A DNA stretch of 47,710 nucleotides from Bacteroidota bacterium (GCA_016868915.1 VGFL01000006.1:1-47710); one strand, 5' to 3'; shown: positions 21,469-30,395, counted from the first letter of the stretch. Notes: generated from the letters alone by a model not told the origin. Numbers and translations are program-made.

Positions 21469-23573
21469 TATTGCAATCCGATTTCAATTACACCACCACT
21501 AAAAACAGGACTTCCGGCAGTTATTGACTGAGAGATAACTTTCCCGTGCCCATTTATTTTTGCCACCATTCCTTGAGATTCAATTAAGAAAACCGCATCT
21601 TTGGCATTCATACCCAATAAATTTGGTATCAAATCCTTATTTATAGGCATTTTCTTCAGAGTCAATTTATTTTCCTCAAGAATTCCAATTAACCAATCCG
21701 AACCATCAAAAGAATCTGCTTTGACTCTAAATGTCTTCAAGAGTGAAAGAATATCACTTCTATTTCCATTTTTTACAGCTGGAACATCCATACTTCGGGG
21801 TCTATTTTCGTTTATAGCCTTATGATATTCCAGTGTTTTTGCATACACTTTATTTGCGATGGCCCCGAAAACAGTTCCAGCTACCGTAGCTCCCGTATAT
21901 TCAACTTTTGGATTTGTAATGACCACAATACAGGAATAAATTGGGTTTTTAGCTGGAAAATAACCAACAAATGAGGCCTGATAAGCCTTTTCATCAGAAC
22001 CATATCCTTTTTTACTATCGAGTAATCTTGCCGTTCCTGTTTTTCCTGCAATCGTAAATTGTGCTGATTTAATTTCTTTACCCGTCCCTTTTTTCATTAC
22101 TCCCTCTAGGCAGGATTTAAGAAGGGAAACAGTTTCAGAGGAACAAATTTGGGAATTTGTTATAATCGGGTCAAATCGCTTGATAACTTGGCCGTCTCGT
22201 CTAATTTCTTTGACAAATTGGGGTTTCATCATTTTCCCATTATTTGCCACTGCGTTGTAAAAATTCAATAATTGTAATGGCGTCATTAGCACTTCATAAC
22301 CAATTCCCATGGAGGGAAGAGAAAGGCGAGACCAACCCTTTTTCTCGCCAGGCCGATTGAATTTAGGAGTTGCTTCACCAGGAAGATCAATTCCAAGAGG
22401 TTTTGTCAATCCAAACTTATCTAACCTACTCAAAAAAGCATCAGGATCAGAACGATACGCATTGAAAATAATTTGAGAAAATACATTTGATGACTTTTCA
22501 AAAGCATGCTTGATACTTATTTTGCCGTAACCACGCCCATCATTCGCATCTTCAAAAGTTTTACCCGGAAATTTATATTTTCCAACCGAATTAACTGAAT
22601 CCGTTATTTTTATTTTTTCATCTTCAAGTGCTGCCATCAAAGAGGCCAACTTAAAAGTTGAACCTGGAACCTCCGTTACACCCATGGCATAATTCAATTT
22701 TTCAGAATAATTCCCATTTTTATCACGAGTTAAGTTCGAAATTGCGCGAATAAAACCAGTTTTGACGTCCATCACAATGATGCATCCGCTGGTTGCCTCT
22801 TGTTCTTTTAATTGTCTCTCTAACTCAGAGTGAGCCACCTCCTGGATTTCTTTATCGAATGATGTAACTACGTCGGCACCCTCAATTGTCTCTTTAACAA
22901 TTTTTCCAGTTTTTTTCCAACCAGTTGATATTCGTTGTTCAATTTCTTGTCCAGAGCTTCCTTTTAAATAATCGTGAAAGGCTCCTTCAACTCCAACTTT
23001 CACGATACTTTTTCCCTTATCGTTATAATAACCGAGAGTTCTGCTCATCATATCTCCGTTTGGTCTCTTACGCTCGATAGTCTCAATAGAGTCAATCAAC
23101 CCTCCTTTGAGCTTTCCTAATCTAAAAATGGGCAAAGCAGCAATTTTTTTTCGTTCTTCGTTTGTCACACGTTTTCGAATAAGTAAGTAACGATTTCCAT
23201 TTTCCCGGGCTGTTCTTATTTCGTCAAAATATTGCCTCGCTGTTTTATCAGGATACATTTTTGCAAGCCCCTCGCACAAGTCAGATAATTCATTTTGAAA
23301 AACTTTCTCATCAACTACAGTTGGATCCATACGAATATCGAAGAAAGAAATTGAGGTCACCAAAGGAATTAGATTCATATCTAGTATTTCTCCGCTTCGC
23401 GGCACTTTACTAACCATCCTAACTGGTAATTTATCCTCATTGAAGGAAAGTATTTTTCCTGCTCCCTCATATTGAATAATGATGGTCTTATACAAAACCA
23501 CAATCATCAAGATTATAAACCCGACATAAATTGCGTAAGCTTTGAAAAAAATGTGTCTACCTTCAGTTCTCAT
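21468..23573 (-). CDS. ftsI: FtsI, division transpeptidase (class B PBP) with PASTA domain
   Basis: The 701-aa penicillin-binding protein has one N-terminal membrane anchor (residues 13-31), a class B dimerisation domain and a transpeptidase domain. Its active-site motifs are STFK (S305), SSN (361-363) and KTGTA (511-515). The last 65 residues form a PASTA domain ('IPNLLGMNAKDAVFLIESQG'). It cross-links septal peptidoglycan with FtsW. It overlaps the FtsL-like gene by 11 nt at its start and murE at its stop. Confidence 0.95.
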   Translation of the reverse strand: MRTEGRHIFFKAYAIYVGFIILMIVVLYKTIIIQYEGAGKILSFNEDKLPVRMVSKVPRSGEILDMNLIPLVTSISFFDIRMDPTVVDEKVFQNELSDLCEGLAKMYPDKTARQYFDEIRTARENGNRYLLIRKRVTNEERKKIAALPIFRLGKLKGGLIDSIETIERKRPNGDMMSRTLGYYNDKGKSIVKVGVEGAFHDYLKGSSGQEIEQRISTGWKKTGKIVKETIEGADVVTSFDKEIQEVAHSELERQLKEQEATSGCIIVMDVKTGFIRAISNLTRDKNGNYSEKLNYAMGVTEVPGSTFKLASLMAALEDEKIKITDSVNSVGKYKFPGKTFEDANDGRGYGKISIKHAFEKSSNVFSQIIFNAYRSDPDAFLSRLDKFGLTKPLGIDLPGEATPKFNRPGEKKGWSRLSLPSMGIGYEVLMTPLQLLNFYNAVANNGKMMKPQFVKEIRRDGQVIKRFDPIITNSQICSSETVSLLKSCLEGVMKKGTGKEIKSAQFTIAGKTGTARLLDSKKGYGSDEKAYQASFVGYFPAKNPIYSCIVVITNPKVEYTGATVAGTVFGAIANKVYAKTLEYHKAINENRPRSMDVPAVKNGNRSDILSLLKTFRVKADSFDGSDWLIGILEENKLTLKKMPINKDLIPNLLGMNAKDAVFLIESQGMVAKINGHGKVISQSITAGSPVFSGGVIEIGLQ

Positions 23574-23976
23574 CTTTTTTTTGCTGTGGTTTTTTGATTC
23601 GTATTACTTTAATCTCATTTTCATTTTCTTTTAGAGAGCTATCAAGTTTCTCATCCAGCTTATAGCGTAATCCTTCCTCCTCTACTTTTGCCTTTGCCTC
23701 GACATAATCTGCAGTAATTTGATCCACATCCCGCTGCGCTTGATTAATGTCTTTTGAGAGCTGCTTTCCATAATACCCTTTACTAACTAATATCAGAAGT
23801 AGAAGAATCAAAAAGAAGATATAGCCCAGATTATCAATTACAAAACCCTTCGTCAGAAATTCTCCATTTAAAATCATAGTAAGAGCGCTTTTTTTCTTTT
23901 TTGAAGATCGCTTCTGACCAACGGAATCAAAGTTTTCTTTGCTACTTTCTTTATCTATGTATTCGTTATCCTTCAT
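23563..23976 (-). CDS. FtsL-like bitopic division protein
   Basis: The 137-aa protein has a charged N-terminal tail, one membrane segment (residues of about 47-66, 'NLGYIFFLILLLLILVS') and a short periplasmic coiled-coil-like stretch ('QAQRDVDQITADYVEAKAKVEEEG'). It sits exactly where ftsL lies in dcw clusters, between rsmH and ftsI, overlapping both (11 nt each). FtsL proteins diverge strongly in sequence, so topology and position carry the call. It probably supports FtsW-FtsI activation. Confidence 0.82.
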   Translation of the reverse strand: MKDNEYIDKESSKENFDSVGQKRSSKKKKSALTMILNGEFLTKGFVIDNLGYIFFLILLLLILVSKGYYGKQLSKDINQAQRDVDQITADYVEAKAKVEEEGLRYKLDEKLDSSLKENENEIKVIRIKKPQQKKDEN

Positions 23977-24886
23977 TTCTTTCGGCTATTCGCAGGCGTG
24001 CGCTTCTAGCACGCGGATTTAAATTCATCTCATTTTCACTCGGAACTATCGGGCGTCTTGTAATTTCTCGGAATGGCTTAATCAGATTTCCAAAAAAGTC
24101 TTTTTCTTCTTTTCCGTCAAAAGACCCATGTTTTAAAAAATTCTTTACCAATCTATCTTCAAGAGAGTGATATGACATCACAACTAATCGGCCGTTGACT
24201 GCCAATAATTTTGAAGACTCTAGCAGTAACTTCTCTAATGCCTTCAGTTCCTCATTCACCTCTATGCGTAGAGCCTGAAAAACTTGCGCAAAGAATTTAT
24301 AATCTTTAAACTTCGGAGCTAAGTGCCGAAGAGCCTCACACAACTGAAAGGTTGTATCAATTGATTTAAACTGTCTTTCAAGAATAATTGCCTGGGCAAT
24401 TTTATACGCTTGATTTAATTCCCCGTATTCTTTAAAAATTCTTGACAATTCTCCAACTTCGTATGTATTTACTACGGTTTTAGCCGATTTTTCTGAACAT
24501 TGATTCATTCGCATATCAAGAGGGGCGTCAAAACGGAAAGAAAATCCTCTTTCTCCTTCATCGAATTGATGAGAAGAAACACCGAGGTCGGCTAAAATAC
24601 CATCAACATGTCTTACGCCACAAGCATTTAAGTGATTGGATAAAAAAGAGAAATTTGAGGGAATAAATTCAAAATTATCAGCTTCCCAAACATTATCCTT
24701 TGCATCTGGATCTTGATCAAATGCAATGAGTTTTCCGTTTGATGATAATTCTGAAAAGATTTGTTGGGAGTGTCCGCCACCACCAAAGGTTACATCGACA
24801 TAGATGCCATCAGGATTAATTTTCAATCCATCAATGCATTCATTGAGTAGAACCGGTTTGTGATACTTCGTTTTATTCTCCATCAT
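23966..24886 (-). CDS. rsmH: 16S rRNA (cytosine-N4)-methyltransferase RsmH
   Basis: The 306-aa SAM-dependent enzyme (formerly MraW) methylates C1402 of 16S rRNA. Motifs: 'YHKPVLLNECIDGL', the SAM site 'VDVTFGGGGHSQQI', 'GILADLGVSSHQFDEGERGFSF', 'VMSYHSLEDRLVKNFL' and 'NPRARSARLRIAER'. Two adjacent ATG codons are possible starts; the first is used. It overlaps mraZ by 14 nt and the FtsL-like gene by 11 nt. Confidence 0.96.
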   Translation of the reverse strand: MMENKTKYHKPVLLNECIDGLKINPDGIYVDVTFGGGGHSQQIFSELSSNGKLIAFDQDPDAKDNVWEADNFEFIPSNFSFLSNHLNACGVRHVDGILADLGVSSHQFDEGERGFSFRFDAPLDMRMNQCSEKSAKTVVNTYEVGELSRIFKEYGELNQAYKIAQAIILERQFKSIDTTFQLCEALRHLAPKFKDYKFFAQVFQALRIEVNEELKALEKLLLESSKLLAVNGRLVVMSYHSLEDRLVKNFLKHGSFDGKEEKDFFGNLIKPFREITRRPIVPSENEMNLNPRARSARLRIAERNEG

Positions 24887-25331
24887 CCAAATTACCCATT
24901 ACTTCATCCGCCAAATCAGCGAAATCTGCCATGTTTCCTTCGATTATTCCGAAGTATTTGGATTTATCCCAGATTTCAATGCGATCGTTATATGCAATCA
25001 ACATAACCTCCTGACCCAAACCTACACGCTCTATGTGAGAAGTAGGGACCAAGATACGACCGGCATTATCCAATGCTATCAATTTTGCTCCTTGATGAAA
25101 CAAACGATAAAACATTCGATTCTTCGGTTTGAATAGATTCATTTTTGAAAGTTTTTCGCTGATTTTTTCCCATTCAGTTAAAGGGTACAACGTCAAGCAA
25201 TCTTCAAATCCTTTATTCAACATGAAGTCTCGCTGAGATGCAGGAGAAAGCTGCTTCCGTAAACCGGAAGGAAATAGAAAACGGCCTTTGGAATCCATTT
25301 TCACTTCAAATTCTCCTACTAATCCTGCCAT
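24873..25331 (-). CDS. mraZ: Transcriptional regulator MraZ
   Basis: The 152-aa protein has two AbrB-like half-domains ('GEFEVKMDSKGRFLFPSGLRK' region and 'KLIALDNAGRILVPTSH'). MraZ binds tandem GTGG/TGGG-type repeats in front of its own operon and regulates the dcw cluster. It is the first gene here, and matching repeats lie 30-50 nt upstream. It overlaps rsmH by 14 nt. Confidence 0.95.
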   Translation of the reverse strand: MAGLVGEFEVKMDSKGRFLFPSGLRKQLSPASQRDFMLNKGFEDCLTLYPLTEWEKISEKLSKMNLFKPKNRMFYRLFHQGAKLIALDNAGRILVPTSHIERVGLGQEVMLIAYNDRIEIWDKSKYFGIIEGNMADFADLADEVMGNLDDGE

Positions 25332-25360
25332 AGCGTTATAATGGGTAAAAATAGATAGAT

Positions 25361-25380
25361 TTTACCACTTTTTACCACTT
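25361..25380 (-). promoter_or_regulatory. Probable MraZ operator, proximal tandem repeat
   Basis: On the minus strand, AAGTGGTAAA occurs twice in tandem with 10-bp periodicity. GTGG half-sites one helical turn apart fit known MraZ operators (TGGG repeats in E. coli, AAAGTG repeats in Mollicutes). The site is about 30 nt before the mraZ ATG. A -7-like TATATTTA (25380-25387) abuts it, so bound MraZ would cover the transcription start. Confidence 0.75.
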
Positions 25381-25473
25381 AAATATAAATTGTTGAAAAC
25401 TTCTAACGTATAAGGTGATAAAATTGTTACAATATTCGGTTTAAAGTATTATAAATACTCAAGATTTTAATAT

Positions 25474-25491
25474 GTGGTAAAAAGTGGTAAA
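25474..25491 (+). promoter_or_regulatory. Probable MraZ operator, distal inverted copy
   Basis: The 18-mer GTGGTAAAAAGTGGTAAA on the plus strand is an exact inverted copy of the proximal site (25361-25378). It also carries two GTGG half-sites 10 bp apart. It lies about 140 nt upstream of the lytic transglycosylase gene and 143 nt upstream of mraZ. A further plus-strand partial half-site, GGTAAAAA, is at 25344-25351. Confidence 0.7.
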
Positions 25492-25631
25492 TTTATTAAC
25501 TATTCAAAAAAAGGATGTTAATTTGTCTATTTTTCACACCATAAACAAAGAGGTGTTATTAACTTGCGAAACGATAATTTCAATACAAAGGATAAAATTG
25601 TAATTTGCAAAGCGGATTGATTCAAATATCT

Positions 25632-26579
25632 ATGCAACATCTACAATTACTTCTCATTTCATTTCTAATTATTCAAATTGGCTTTACTCAACCTATAAAT
25701 TCGTGGGATGATCATAAGATGATTGTTGAACGGGAAAAACAAGTGAGTGAAATTATGCACATGGATGACATTTTTAACGAAAGATGGGATATTTTACCAC
25801 AAATGCATTATTGGAAAATTGTGATGCAGATGAGTCCTGATTCATGTATTGTGAGTCAAGGATTGGATAAGAAAATCATCTGTATCATTCCATCTAACGA
25901 ATGGAAAACTTACACAACGGATGAACAAAAAGATAGGGCCAAAGAAAAGTTGAAAGCTGAATTGAATATACCTAAAAATGAAATTTTGAATGTTATTATT
26001 GGTAAAAATAATTTTTACCTCTTTGAAGCAGTTTATCCTTCGCTGAATAAAGGAATAAAGGAATTTGAGAAAAATAATGTTGACCCATGGTATGCTCAGG
26101 CAATTTTACTTATTGAAAGTCCTGGACAAATAAAAAAATCAAGTGCTGGTGCTTATGGGCCTTTTCAGCTAATGCCGGACGTAGCTCGCGCCCAAGGGTT
26201 GATTGTTACAGATTGGAAAGACGAACGAAAAGATTTTGAACGATCAGCTTATGGTGCGGCGAAATTAATTTCTAAAATTTGTATTCCGGAGGCACGTAAA
26301 ATTCTCAAATCTCATGGTATTTCTTATACGGAAACGGATTTGTGGTTTCGGCTTTTTGTGATGCATATTTATCATGCCGGAGCAGGAAATGTTCGGGCAG
26401 TTGTTGAAAAAATTTCCCCGAAAAAAGGAGGTAAGGATCTTATCCTATCGATGTGGAAGACCAAAGCAGCAAGTTTTGGAAACAGCTCACAAAACTATTC
26501 GCAAGTGGCGATCGCTGCTCAGTTAATTTTAAATGAAATTATTTACAATCGCTGTGAAAGTATTTATTATTGTAAATGA
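25632..26579 (+). CDS. Exported lytic transglycosylase (SLT domain)
   Basis: The 315-aa protein has a signal peptide (MQHLQLLLISFLIIQIGFTQ) and an SLT lysozyme-like domain: 'AQAILLIESPGQ' with catalytic Glu E162, followed by 'SSAGAYGPFQLMPDVARAQG' and the later 'YHAGAGNVRAVVE'. It should cleave peptidoglycan glycan strands in the periplasm with 1,6-anhydro-MurNAc formation. The ATG at 25632 is used; a TTG at 25605 would put nine residues before the signal peptide. It is divergent from mraZ and shares the region with MraZ-like sites. Its stop is 2 nt from that of the convergent msrB. Confidence 0.85.
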   Translation: MQHLQLLLISFLIIQIGFTQPINSWDDHKMIVEREKQVSEIMHMDDIFNERWDILPQMHYWKIVMQMSPDSCIVSQGLDKKIICIIPSNEWKTYTTDEQKDRAKEKLKAELNIPKNEILNVIIGKNNFYLFEAVYPSLNKGIKEFEKNNVDPWYAQAILLIESPGQIKKSSAGAYGPFQLMPDVARAQGLIVTDWKDERKDFERSAYGAAKLISKICIPEARKILKSHGISYTETDLWFRLFVMHIYHAGAGNVRAVVEKISPKKGGKDLILSMWKTKAASFGNSSQNYSQVAIAAQLILNEIIYNRCESIYYCK

Positions 26580-26581
26580 AA

Positions 26582-26941
26582 TTATGCCGGAATAAATTTG
26601 AGTGAAATTGAATTAACACAGTGCCGAGTATTTTTTAACGTAAACCCCTCACCTTGAAAAACATGACCAAGATGCGCGTTACAACGGGCACAAACTATTT
26701 CAGTGCGCTTGCCATCAGCATCCAGAATTCGCTTTACATTTCCTGAAATTTCATCATCAAAAGCAGGCCATCCACAACCGGAATCAAATTTAGAATCTGA
26801 CTTGTATAGTGGCGTGTCGCAATGTTTGCAGACATAAATACCGGGTTTATAAAATTTATTGTATTCCCCTGTAAATGGCAATTCAGTTCCTTTATGAATA
26901 ATTACTCTCTCTTCTGCTTGGGTCAGATTATTTCTTTTCAT
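26582..26941 (-). CDS. msrB: Peptide-methionine (R)-S-oxide reductase MsrB
   Basis: The 119-aa single-domain MsrB repairs methionine-R-sulfoxide in proteins. Two CxxC pairs (CKHC, CARC) bind zinc, 'SGCGWPAFD' is the substrate loop, and the catalytic Cys is in 'RHCVNSISL'. There is no signal peptide. The ATG at 26941 is chosen; an upstream in-frame start at 26998 lies deep in the rhomboid gene. It overlaps the rhomboid gene by 14 nt. Confidence 0.95.
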   Translation of the reverse strand: MKRNNLTQAEERVIIHKGTELPFTGEYNKFYKPGIYVCKHCDTPLYKSDSKFDSGCGWPAFDDEISGNVKRILDADGKRTEIVCARCNAHLGHVFQGEGFTLKNTRHCVNSISLKFIPA

Positions 26942-27746
26942 TATCACTTGTTTTATCGGTATTATGACTTTTTTTAGCTGGTACAATATGATAAACAACC
27001 TTCGTATTGCTTGTGTTTATTTCATTCTTTTCATCTTCCGATGAATGAAGACTTTCCAAATAAATCCCTTCCAAATCAGGTGGTTCAATTCCCATTTCTT
27101 TTTCTATTTCATATTGGTATTTCGGTCGTTTTGGCCCCTCACTTCTGAAATAAAATGCTGACCAAATTCCGACAATTAGCCCCATTAAATGCCCTTGCCA
27201 AGATACTCTCGGTTCCATTGGAAATATCCCCCATATCAAACTCCCGTACAAAAAAACAACAAACAAAGAAAGTGCTTGTAACGGGAAATAACGCCTGATT
27301 ACTCCTGAAGTAAATAAAAAACCAATTAAAGCATATATAACCCCACTCATTCCAATGTGATATGCTTTTGCATCAACTGCAAAAATCCAAACGAATAGTC
27401 CCGTTAGTATCCAACTTGAAAATAAAACACGCCATGCAACTTGCTTATAAGAATAAAAAAGAGCTGTAATTAAAATAAATACCGGTATGGAATTATTGAA
27501 TATATGCTTAAAATCTTCGGTTGAATGTATCAATGGCATAAACAGAATTCCTCTAAGGCCTTTGAATGTCTGAGCTACAATTCCCCACTTGTATAGATCT
27601 ACAGGTAAAATAAAATCAAAAAGAAAAACGAACCACATTATGAAAACAACAAGAACTGCAGGATAAATAGCGTGTCTCAACGTAGGATCGAAATTGTTAT
27701 TATGATTCATTATGTTCGAATTACTCAAAGAATATACCTGGTCCAT
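26928..27746 (-). CDS. Rhomboid family intramembrane serine protease
   Basis: The 272-aa protein has about six hydrophobic segments (residues 25-200). The catalytic pair is visible: GMSG (S134) and the His of '[11 protein letters not shown]' (H186). A soluble, charged C-terminal tail of about 70 residues follows. It should cleave membrane proteins within the bilayer. An alternative start at 27710 (MNHNNNFDP) would give 260 aa; the sequence does not decide between them. It lies between trpS (37-nt gap) and msrB on the same strand. Confidence 0.85.
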   Translation of the reverse strand: MDQVYSLSNSNIMNHNNNFDPTLRHAIYPAVLVVFIMWFVFLFDFILPVDLYKWGIVAQTFKGLRGILFMPLIHSTEDFKHIFNNSIPVFILITALFYSYKQVAWRVLFSSWILTGLFVWIFAVDAKAYHIGMSGVIYALIGFLFTSGVIRRYFPLQALSLFVVFLYGSLIWGIFPMEPRVSWQGHLMGLIVGIWSAFYFRSEGPKRPKYQYEIEKEMGIEPPDLEGIYLESLHSSEDEKNEINTSNTKVVYHIVPAKKSHNTDKTSDNEKK

Positions 27747-27783
27747 GCTTCTGACATAAAGTCAGACTTCTTTGCCAATCACT

Positions 27784-28761
27784 TTAGTTGATTGTTAATC
27801 CAAGCTTACTTCGCACACGATTTAAGACAGTTCTTGCGATATTTTCTGCTTTTGATGAGCCCACTCGTAAAACCTCATCAATCTCACCTCTGTTATTCAT
27901 TAGGTAGTTAAATTTAGCCCGCTCTTTTTCGAAACGAACTAGTATCAACTCAAAGAGCGCTTGTTTTGCATGACCATAACCATAACCGCCCTTTAAATAA
28001 TTTTCGCTCATTTGAGTAATCTCAGTCTCGTTCGCTAAAAGCTTAAATAATTTAAAGATAGTGCATGTTGAAGGATCCTTCGGATCGTCCAAAACTTTAC
28101 TATCAGTCTCTATTGACATTACTTGTTTTCTCAGTAAATTTTCAGGAAGAAAAATGTTAATCATATTATTTCTCGACTTACTCATTTTTTCTCCGTCTGT
28201 TCCGGGTATTAACATGTAATCCTCTTGAATTTTTTCTTCAGGAATAATGAAGGTGTCGCCCATTTTAGAGTTAAATCTCGAGGCAACATCTCGCGTCATT
28301 TCGAGATGTTGTAATTGATCCTTACCCACAGGAACTATCTCTGCATCATAGAGTAATATATCGGCGGCCATCAACATTGGGTATGAAAACAACCCGCCAT
28401 TTACATCTTCTAGGCGATCCTGTTTATCCTTAAAACTGTGCGCCAAACTCAAACGAGAATATGGATAAAAGCATAATAAGTACCATGCCAATTCGTTTAC
28501 CATTGGAATATCACTTTGACGATAAAAAACAGTTTTTTGGGGATTTAATCCACAGGATAACCAAACGGCAGCTGTTGCATAAGTATTTTCAGAAAGTTCT
28601 TTAGCATCTTTAATTTGCGTCAATGAATGAAGATCCGCGATAAACAAAAAAGATTCATTTTTGGGATTCAAGGACATTTCAATGGCGGGGAAAATCGCCC
28701 CTAATAAATTACCAAGATGTGGTACTCCAGTACTTTGTACGCCGGTTAAAATTCTTGCCAT
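27784..28761 (-). CDS. trpS: Tryptophanyl-tRNA synthetase
   Basis: The 325-aa class I synthetase charges tRNA-Trp. It has the HIGH-type motif 'GVPHLGNLLGAI', the KMSKS loop 'GEKMSKSRNN', 'GKDQLQHLEMTRDVA' and the active-site 'MAADILLYDAEIVPVG'. Length and order are normal for the family. It diverges from plsC, with back-to-back -7 boxes between the two genes. Confidence 0.96.
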   Translation of the reverse strand: MARILTGVQSTGVPHLGNLLGAIFPAIEMSLNPKNESFLFIADLHSLTQIKDAKELSENTYATAAVWLSCGLNPQKTVFYRQSDIPMVNELAWYLLCFYPYSRLSLAHSFKDKQDRLEDVNGGLFSYPMLMAADILLYDAEIVPVGKDQLQHLEMTRDVASRFNSKMGDTFIIPEEKIQEDYMLIPGTDGEKMSKSRNNMINIFLPENLLRKQVMSIETDSKVLDDPKDPSTCTIFKLFKLLANETEITQMSENYLKGGYGYGHAKQALFELILVRFEKERAKFNYLMNNRGEIDEVLRVGSSKAENIARTVLNRVRSKLGLTIN

Positions 28762-28825
28762 TACTATTTTTAACGAAATTAATCAAATTCAGGGATTACG
28801 AAATCGAAAATGCGCAACTTTTATC

Positions 28826-28833
28826 CAAAGTTA
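28826..28833 (-). promoter_or_regulatory. -7 box for trpS
   Basis: TAACTTTG on the minus strand is an exact TAnnTTTG match, 64 nt before the trpS start. It is the same octamer as that of rnpB and of the 33808 gene. No TTG at -33 is obvious. Confidence 0.5.
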
Positions 28834-28834
28834 C

Positions 28835-28842
28835 TACATTTG
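28835..28842 (+). promoter_or_regulatory. -7 box for the plsC-like gene
   Basis: TACATTTG is an exact TAnnTTTG match on the plus strand, one base from the divergent trpS box. Only 4 nt separate it from the ATG at 28847, so transcription would begin at or next to the start codon. No clear -33 TTG is seen. Confidence 0.45.
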
Positions 28843-28846
28843 ATTC

Positions 28847-29620
28847 ATGCGTTTACCTATCATTCTTGGTTCAAACCTTTGGAAGGCATACATTGGGTTG
28901 GTTTTCATCATTTTTGCAGTTGTTTTATACCCAATTTTTCTTACTCTTCTTTGCCGCAAATCGTGGAGCCAACTGAGTTTTAAACTATTTGTTTTCTGGA
29001 GCTGGGCGATGCGAATATGTTGCTTTTATAGGGTTCGCTATCTCAAGAAAGCGGAACTACCTCAACCACCATATATAATTGTTGCAAACCATACTTCCTA
29101 TTTAGATATTTTTTTAATGTACTCTATTTTTCCGAAATATCCGTTTGTTTTTTTGGGTAAAAGTGAAATTTTAAGTTACCCTATTCTTCGAACTTATTTT
29201 AAAGATTTAAACATTCCTGTTTTTCGCAACGATAAAAGAAAAGCTGCCCGTTCCTATATTGAGGCAATAAAAAAAGTTGACGAAGGATATTCTTTGGTCA
29301 TTTTTCCTGAAGGTGGAATTCCTGATAAACATACCCCCCAAATGATTCAATTCAAAGAAGGAGCCTTTAAGTTGGCTAAAAGTTGTAAAACACCTATTGT
29401 TCCTGTTACATTTACAAGCAATTTTAAACTTTTTTCAGATCCCACTCATTTTTTCGGTACTGCTCGTCCAGGAACATCTCGAGTATATATTCATGATTTC
29501 ATCACTCAGGAAACAATAATGAAACTGAATTTAGATACCCTCACAAGCTTTTGTTTTCAAGAGATAAACCGCCCACTAATGGAAGAATATCCTGAACTTC
29601 GAAATGAAAACATACCATAA
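28847..29620 (+). CDS. 1-acyl-sn-glycerol-3-phosphate acyltransferase-like (PlsC)
   Basis: The 257-aa PlsC-family protein has an N-terminal hydrophobic segment (residues 11-32), the catalytic NHTSYLD (NHx4D), 'FRNDKRKAARSY', 'VIFPEGG' and 'PIVPVTF'. It should acylate lysophosphatidic acid to phosphatidic acid at the membrane. Members of this family can use other acceptors, so substrate is inferred. An unusual protein-like stretch continues in the same frame after the stop codon (see next feature). Confidence 0.88.
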   Translation: MRLPIILGSNLWKAYIGLVFIIFAVVLYPIFLTLLCRKSWSQLSFKLFVFWSWAMRICCFYRVRYLKKAELPQPPYIIVANHTSYLDIFLMYSIFPKYPFVFLGKSEILSYPILRTYFKDLNIPVFRNDKRKAARSYIEAIKKVDEGYSLVIFPEGGIPDKHTPQMIQFKEGAFKLAKSCKTPIVPVTFTSNFKLFSDPTHFFGTARPGTSRVYIHDFITQETIMKLNLDTLTSFCFQEINRPLMEEYPELRNENIP

Positions 29621-29940
29621 AATGACGGAATCTGGGCTCACTTTTTAAGAAATGCAATAAAATATGATTATCAAATTGTTGACGGCCACAGAGATATTCA
29701 ACTATGGTTAGGTAAAAAGATCAAAGGGTTATGCGATCTAAGCAGGATTCATTTAATAAACTATGGCATAGTGATGGCCGGGTAGAGCAAAATGTAATAA
29801 AGAAAGATAAATTCAATTTCGAAGATTGTATTTCTTTACTTCAAAAGTTTGGAGGAACCTATCCAAAAGTTATGATGGAGAGGATAAATAAAAAACCCGG
29901 TTCTTTGATTTTGATATATCAAGATTTAAAACTTGACTAA
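29621..29940 (+). pseudogene. Possible frameshifted gene remnant
   Basis: Directly after the plsC stop the same frame stays open with protein-like sequence ('GIWAHFLRNAIKYDYQIVDG ... LGKKIKG') until 29780. A second frame, starting with ATG at 29731, carries 69 aa ('SFNKLWHSDGRVEQN ... KPGSLILIYQDLKLD') to 29940. Reading across one shift near 29725 would give a single protein of about 105 aa, but neither frame has a good start. I cannot name a family. The alternative is that only the 69-aa ORF is real. Confidence 0.35.
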
Positions 29941-30018
29941 AAAACCATTTTAAAAATTTCTTGCGCGATTTTTTATACGTTGGTGTAAGTTATAGAAATT
30001 ATAAACTAAAGAAAAAAC

Positions 30019-30354
30019 TCAAGGTATAACCTTAATATCAGAAAGAACAACAACGTTATTCACCATGCAATTTGAGGGCGAGGGGGCTCTGCTAATAAGG
30101 GCATCAAAGATAATTTTTAGGCCATTTTGCTTAAATTTTTCATTTAATTGTACAGGGTAAATTTTATTTCCGACATCGATTCCGGCAATACTCGATTCTG
30201 TAATTTCAATAAAATATGGGCAACCATTTTGGGTAAGATAAACTATACCTTCGCACTTGCTATTTTTTTTATTTGAAAGTTCTTTCTGCGAACAACACGA
30301 ACCAACAAATAGAAGTAAAATGAATAGTGGTATTGATTTTAAAAAAGTTGACAT
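30019..30354 (-). CDS. Small lipoprotein of unknown function
   Basis: The 111-aa protein has a lipoprotein signal peptide with lipobox LFVGSC (cleavage before Cys19 or Cys20), then a short Lys/Ser-rich spacer and a small beta-rich domain ('CEGIVYLTQNGCPYFIEI ... LNEKFKQNGLKIIFDALIS'). It should be anchored in the outer or inner membrane. It has no close operon partner and is preceded by a terminator and a remnant. Confidence 0.65.
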   Translation of the reverse strand: MSTFLKSIPLFILLLFVGSCCSQKELSNKKNSKCEGIVYLTQNGCPYFIEITESSIAGIDVGNKIYPVQLNEKFKQNGLKIIFDALISRAPSPSNCMVNNVVVLSDIKVIP

Positions 30355-30361
30355 AATTTCT

Positions 30362-30369
30362 CAAATATA
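30362..30369 (-). promoter_or_regulatory. Possible -7 box for the small lipoprotein
   Basis: TATATTTG on the minus strand matches TAnnTTTG exactly and lies 7 nt before the ATG at 30354. It overlaps the end of the upstream T-tract and lacks a TTG at -33, so chance is possible. Confidence 0.35.
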
Positions 30370-30395
30370 AAAAAAAGAGTCCATTTCGGACCCCC
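30369..30395 (-). terminator. Intrinsic terminator, minus strand
   Basis: On the minus strand, GGGTCC-GAAAT-GGACTC forms a 6-bp stem (one G-U pair) followed by eight T. The G-U pairing makes it usable only in this direction. It follows the remnant at 30417-30497 and would have ended that gene. Confidence 0.6.

Noticed and set aside
25605-25631. TTG start for the lytic transglycosylase
   Set aside because: The ATG at 25632 places the signal peptide at the N-terminus; the extra nine residues would disrupt it.
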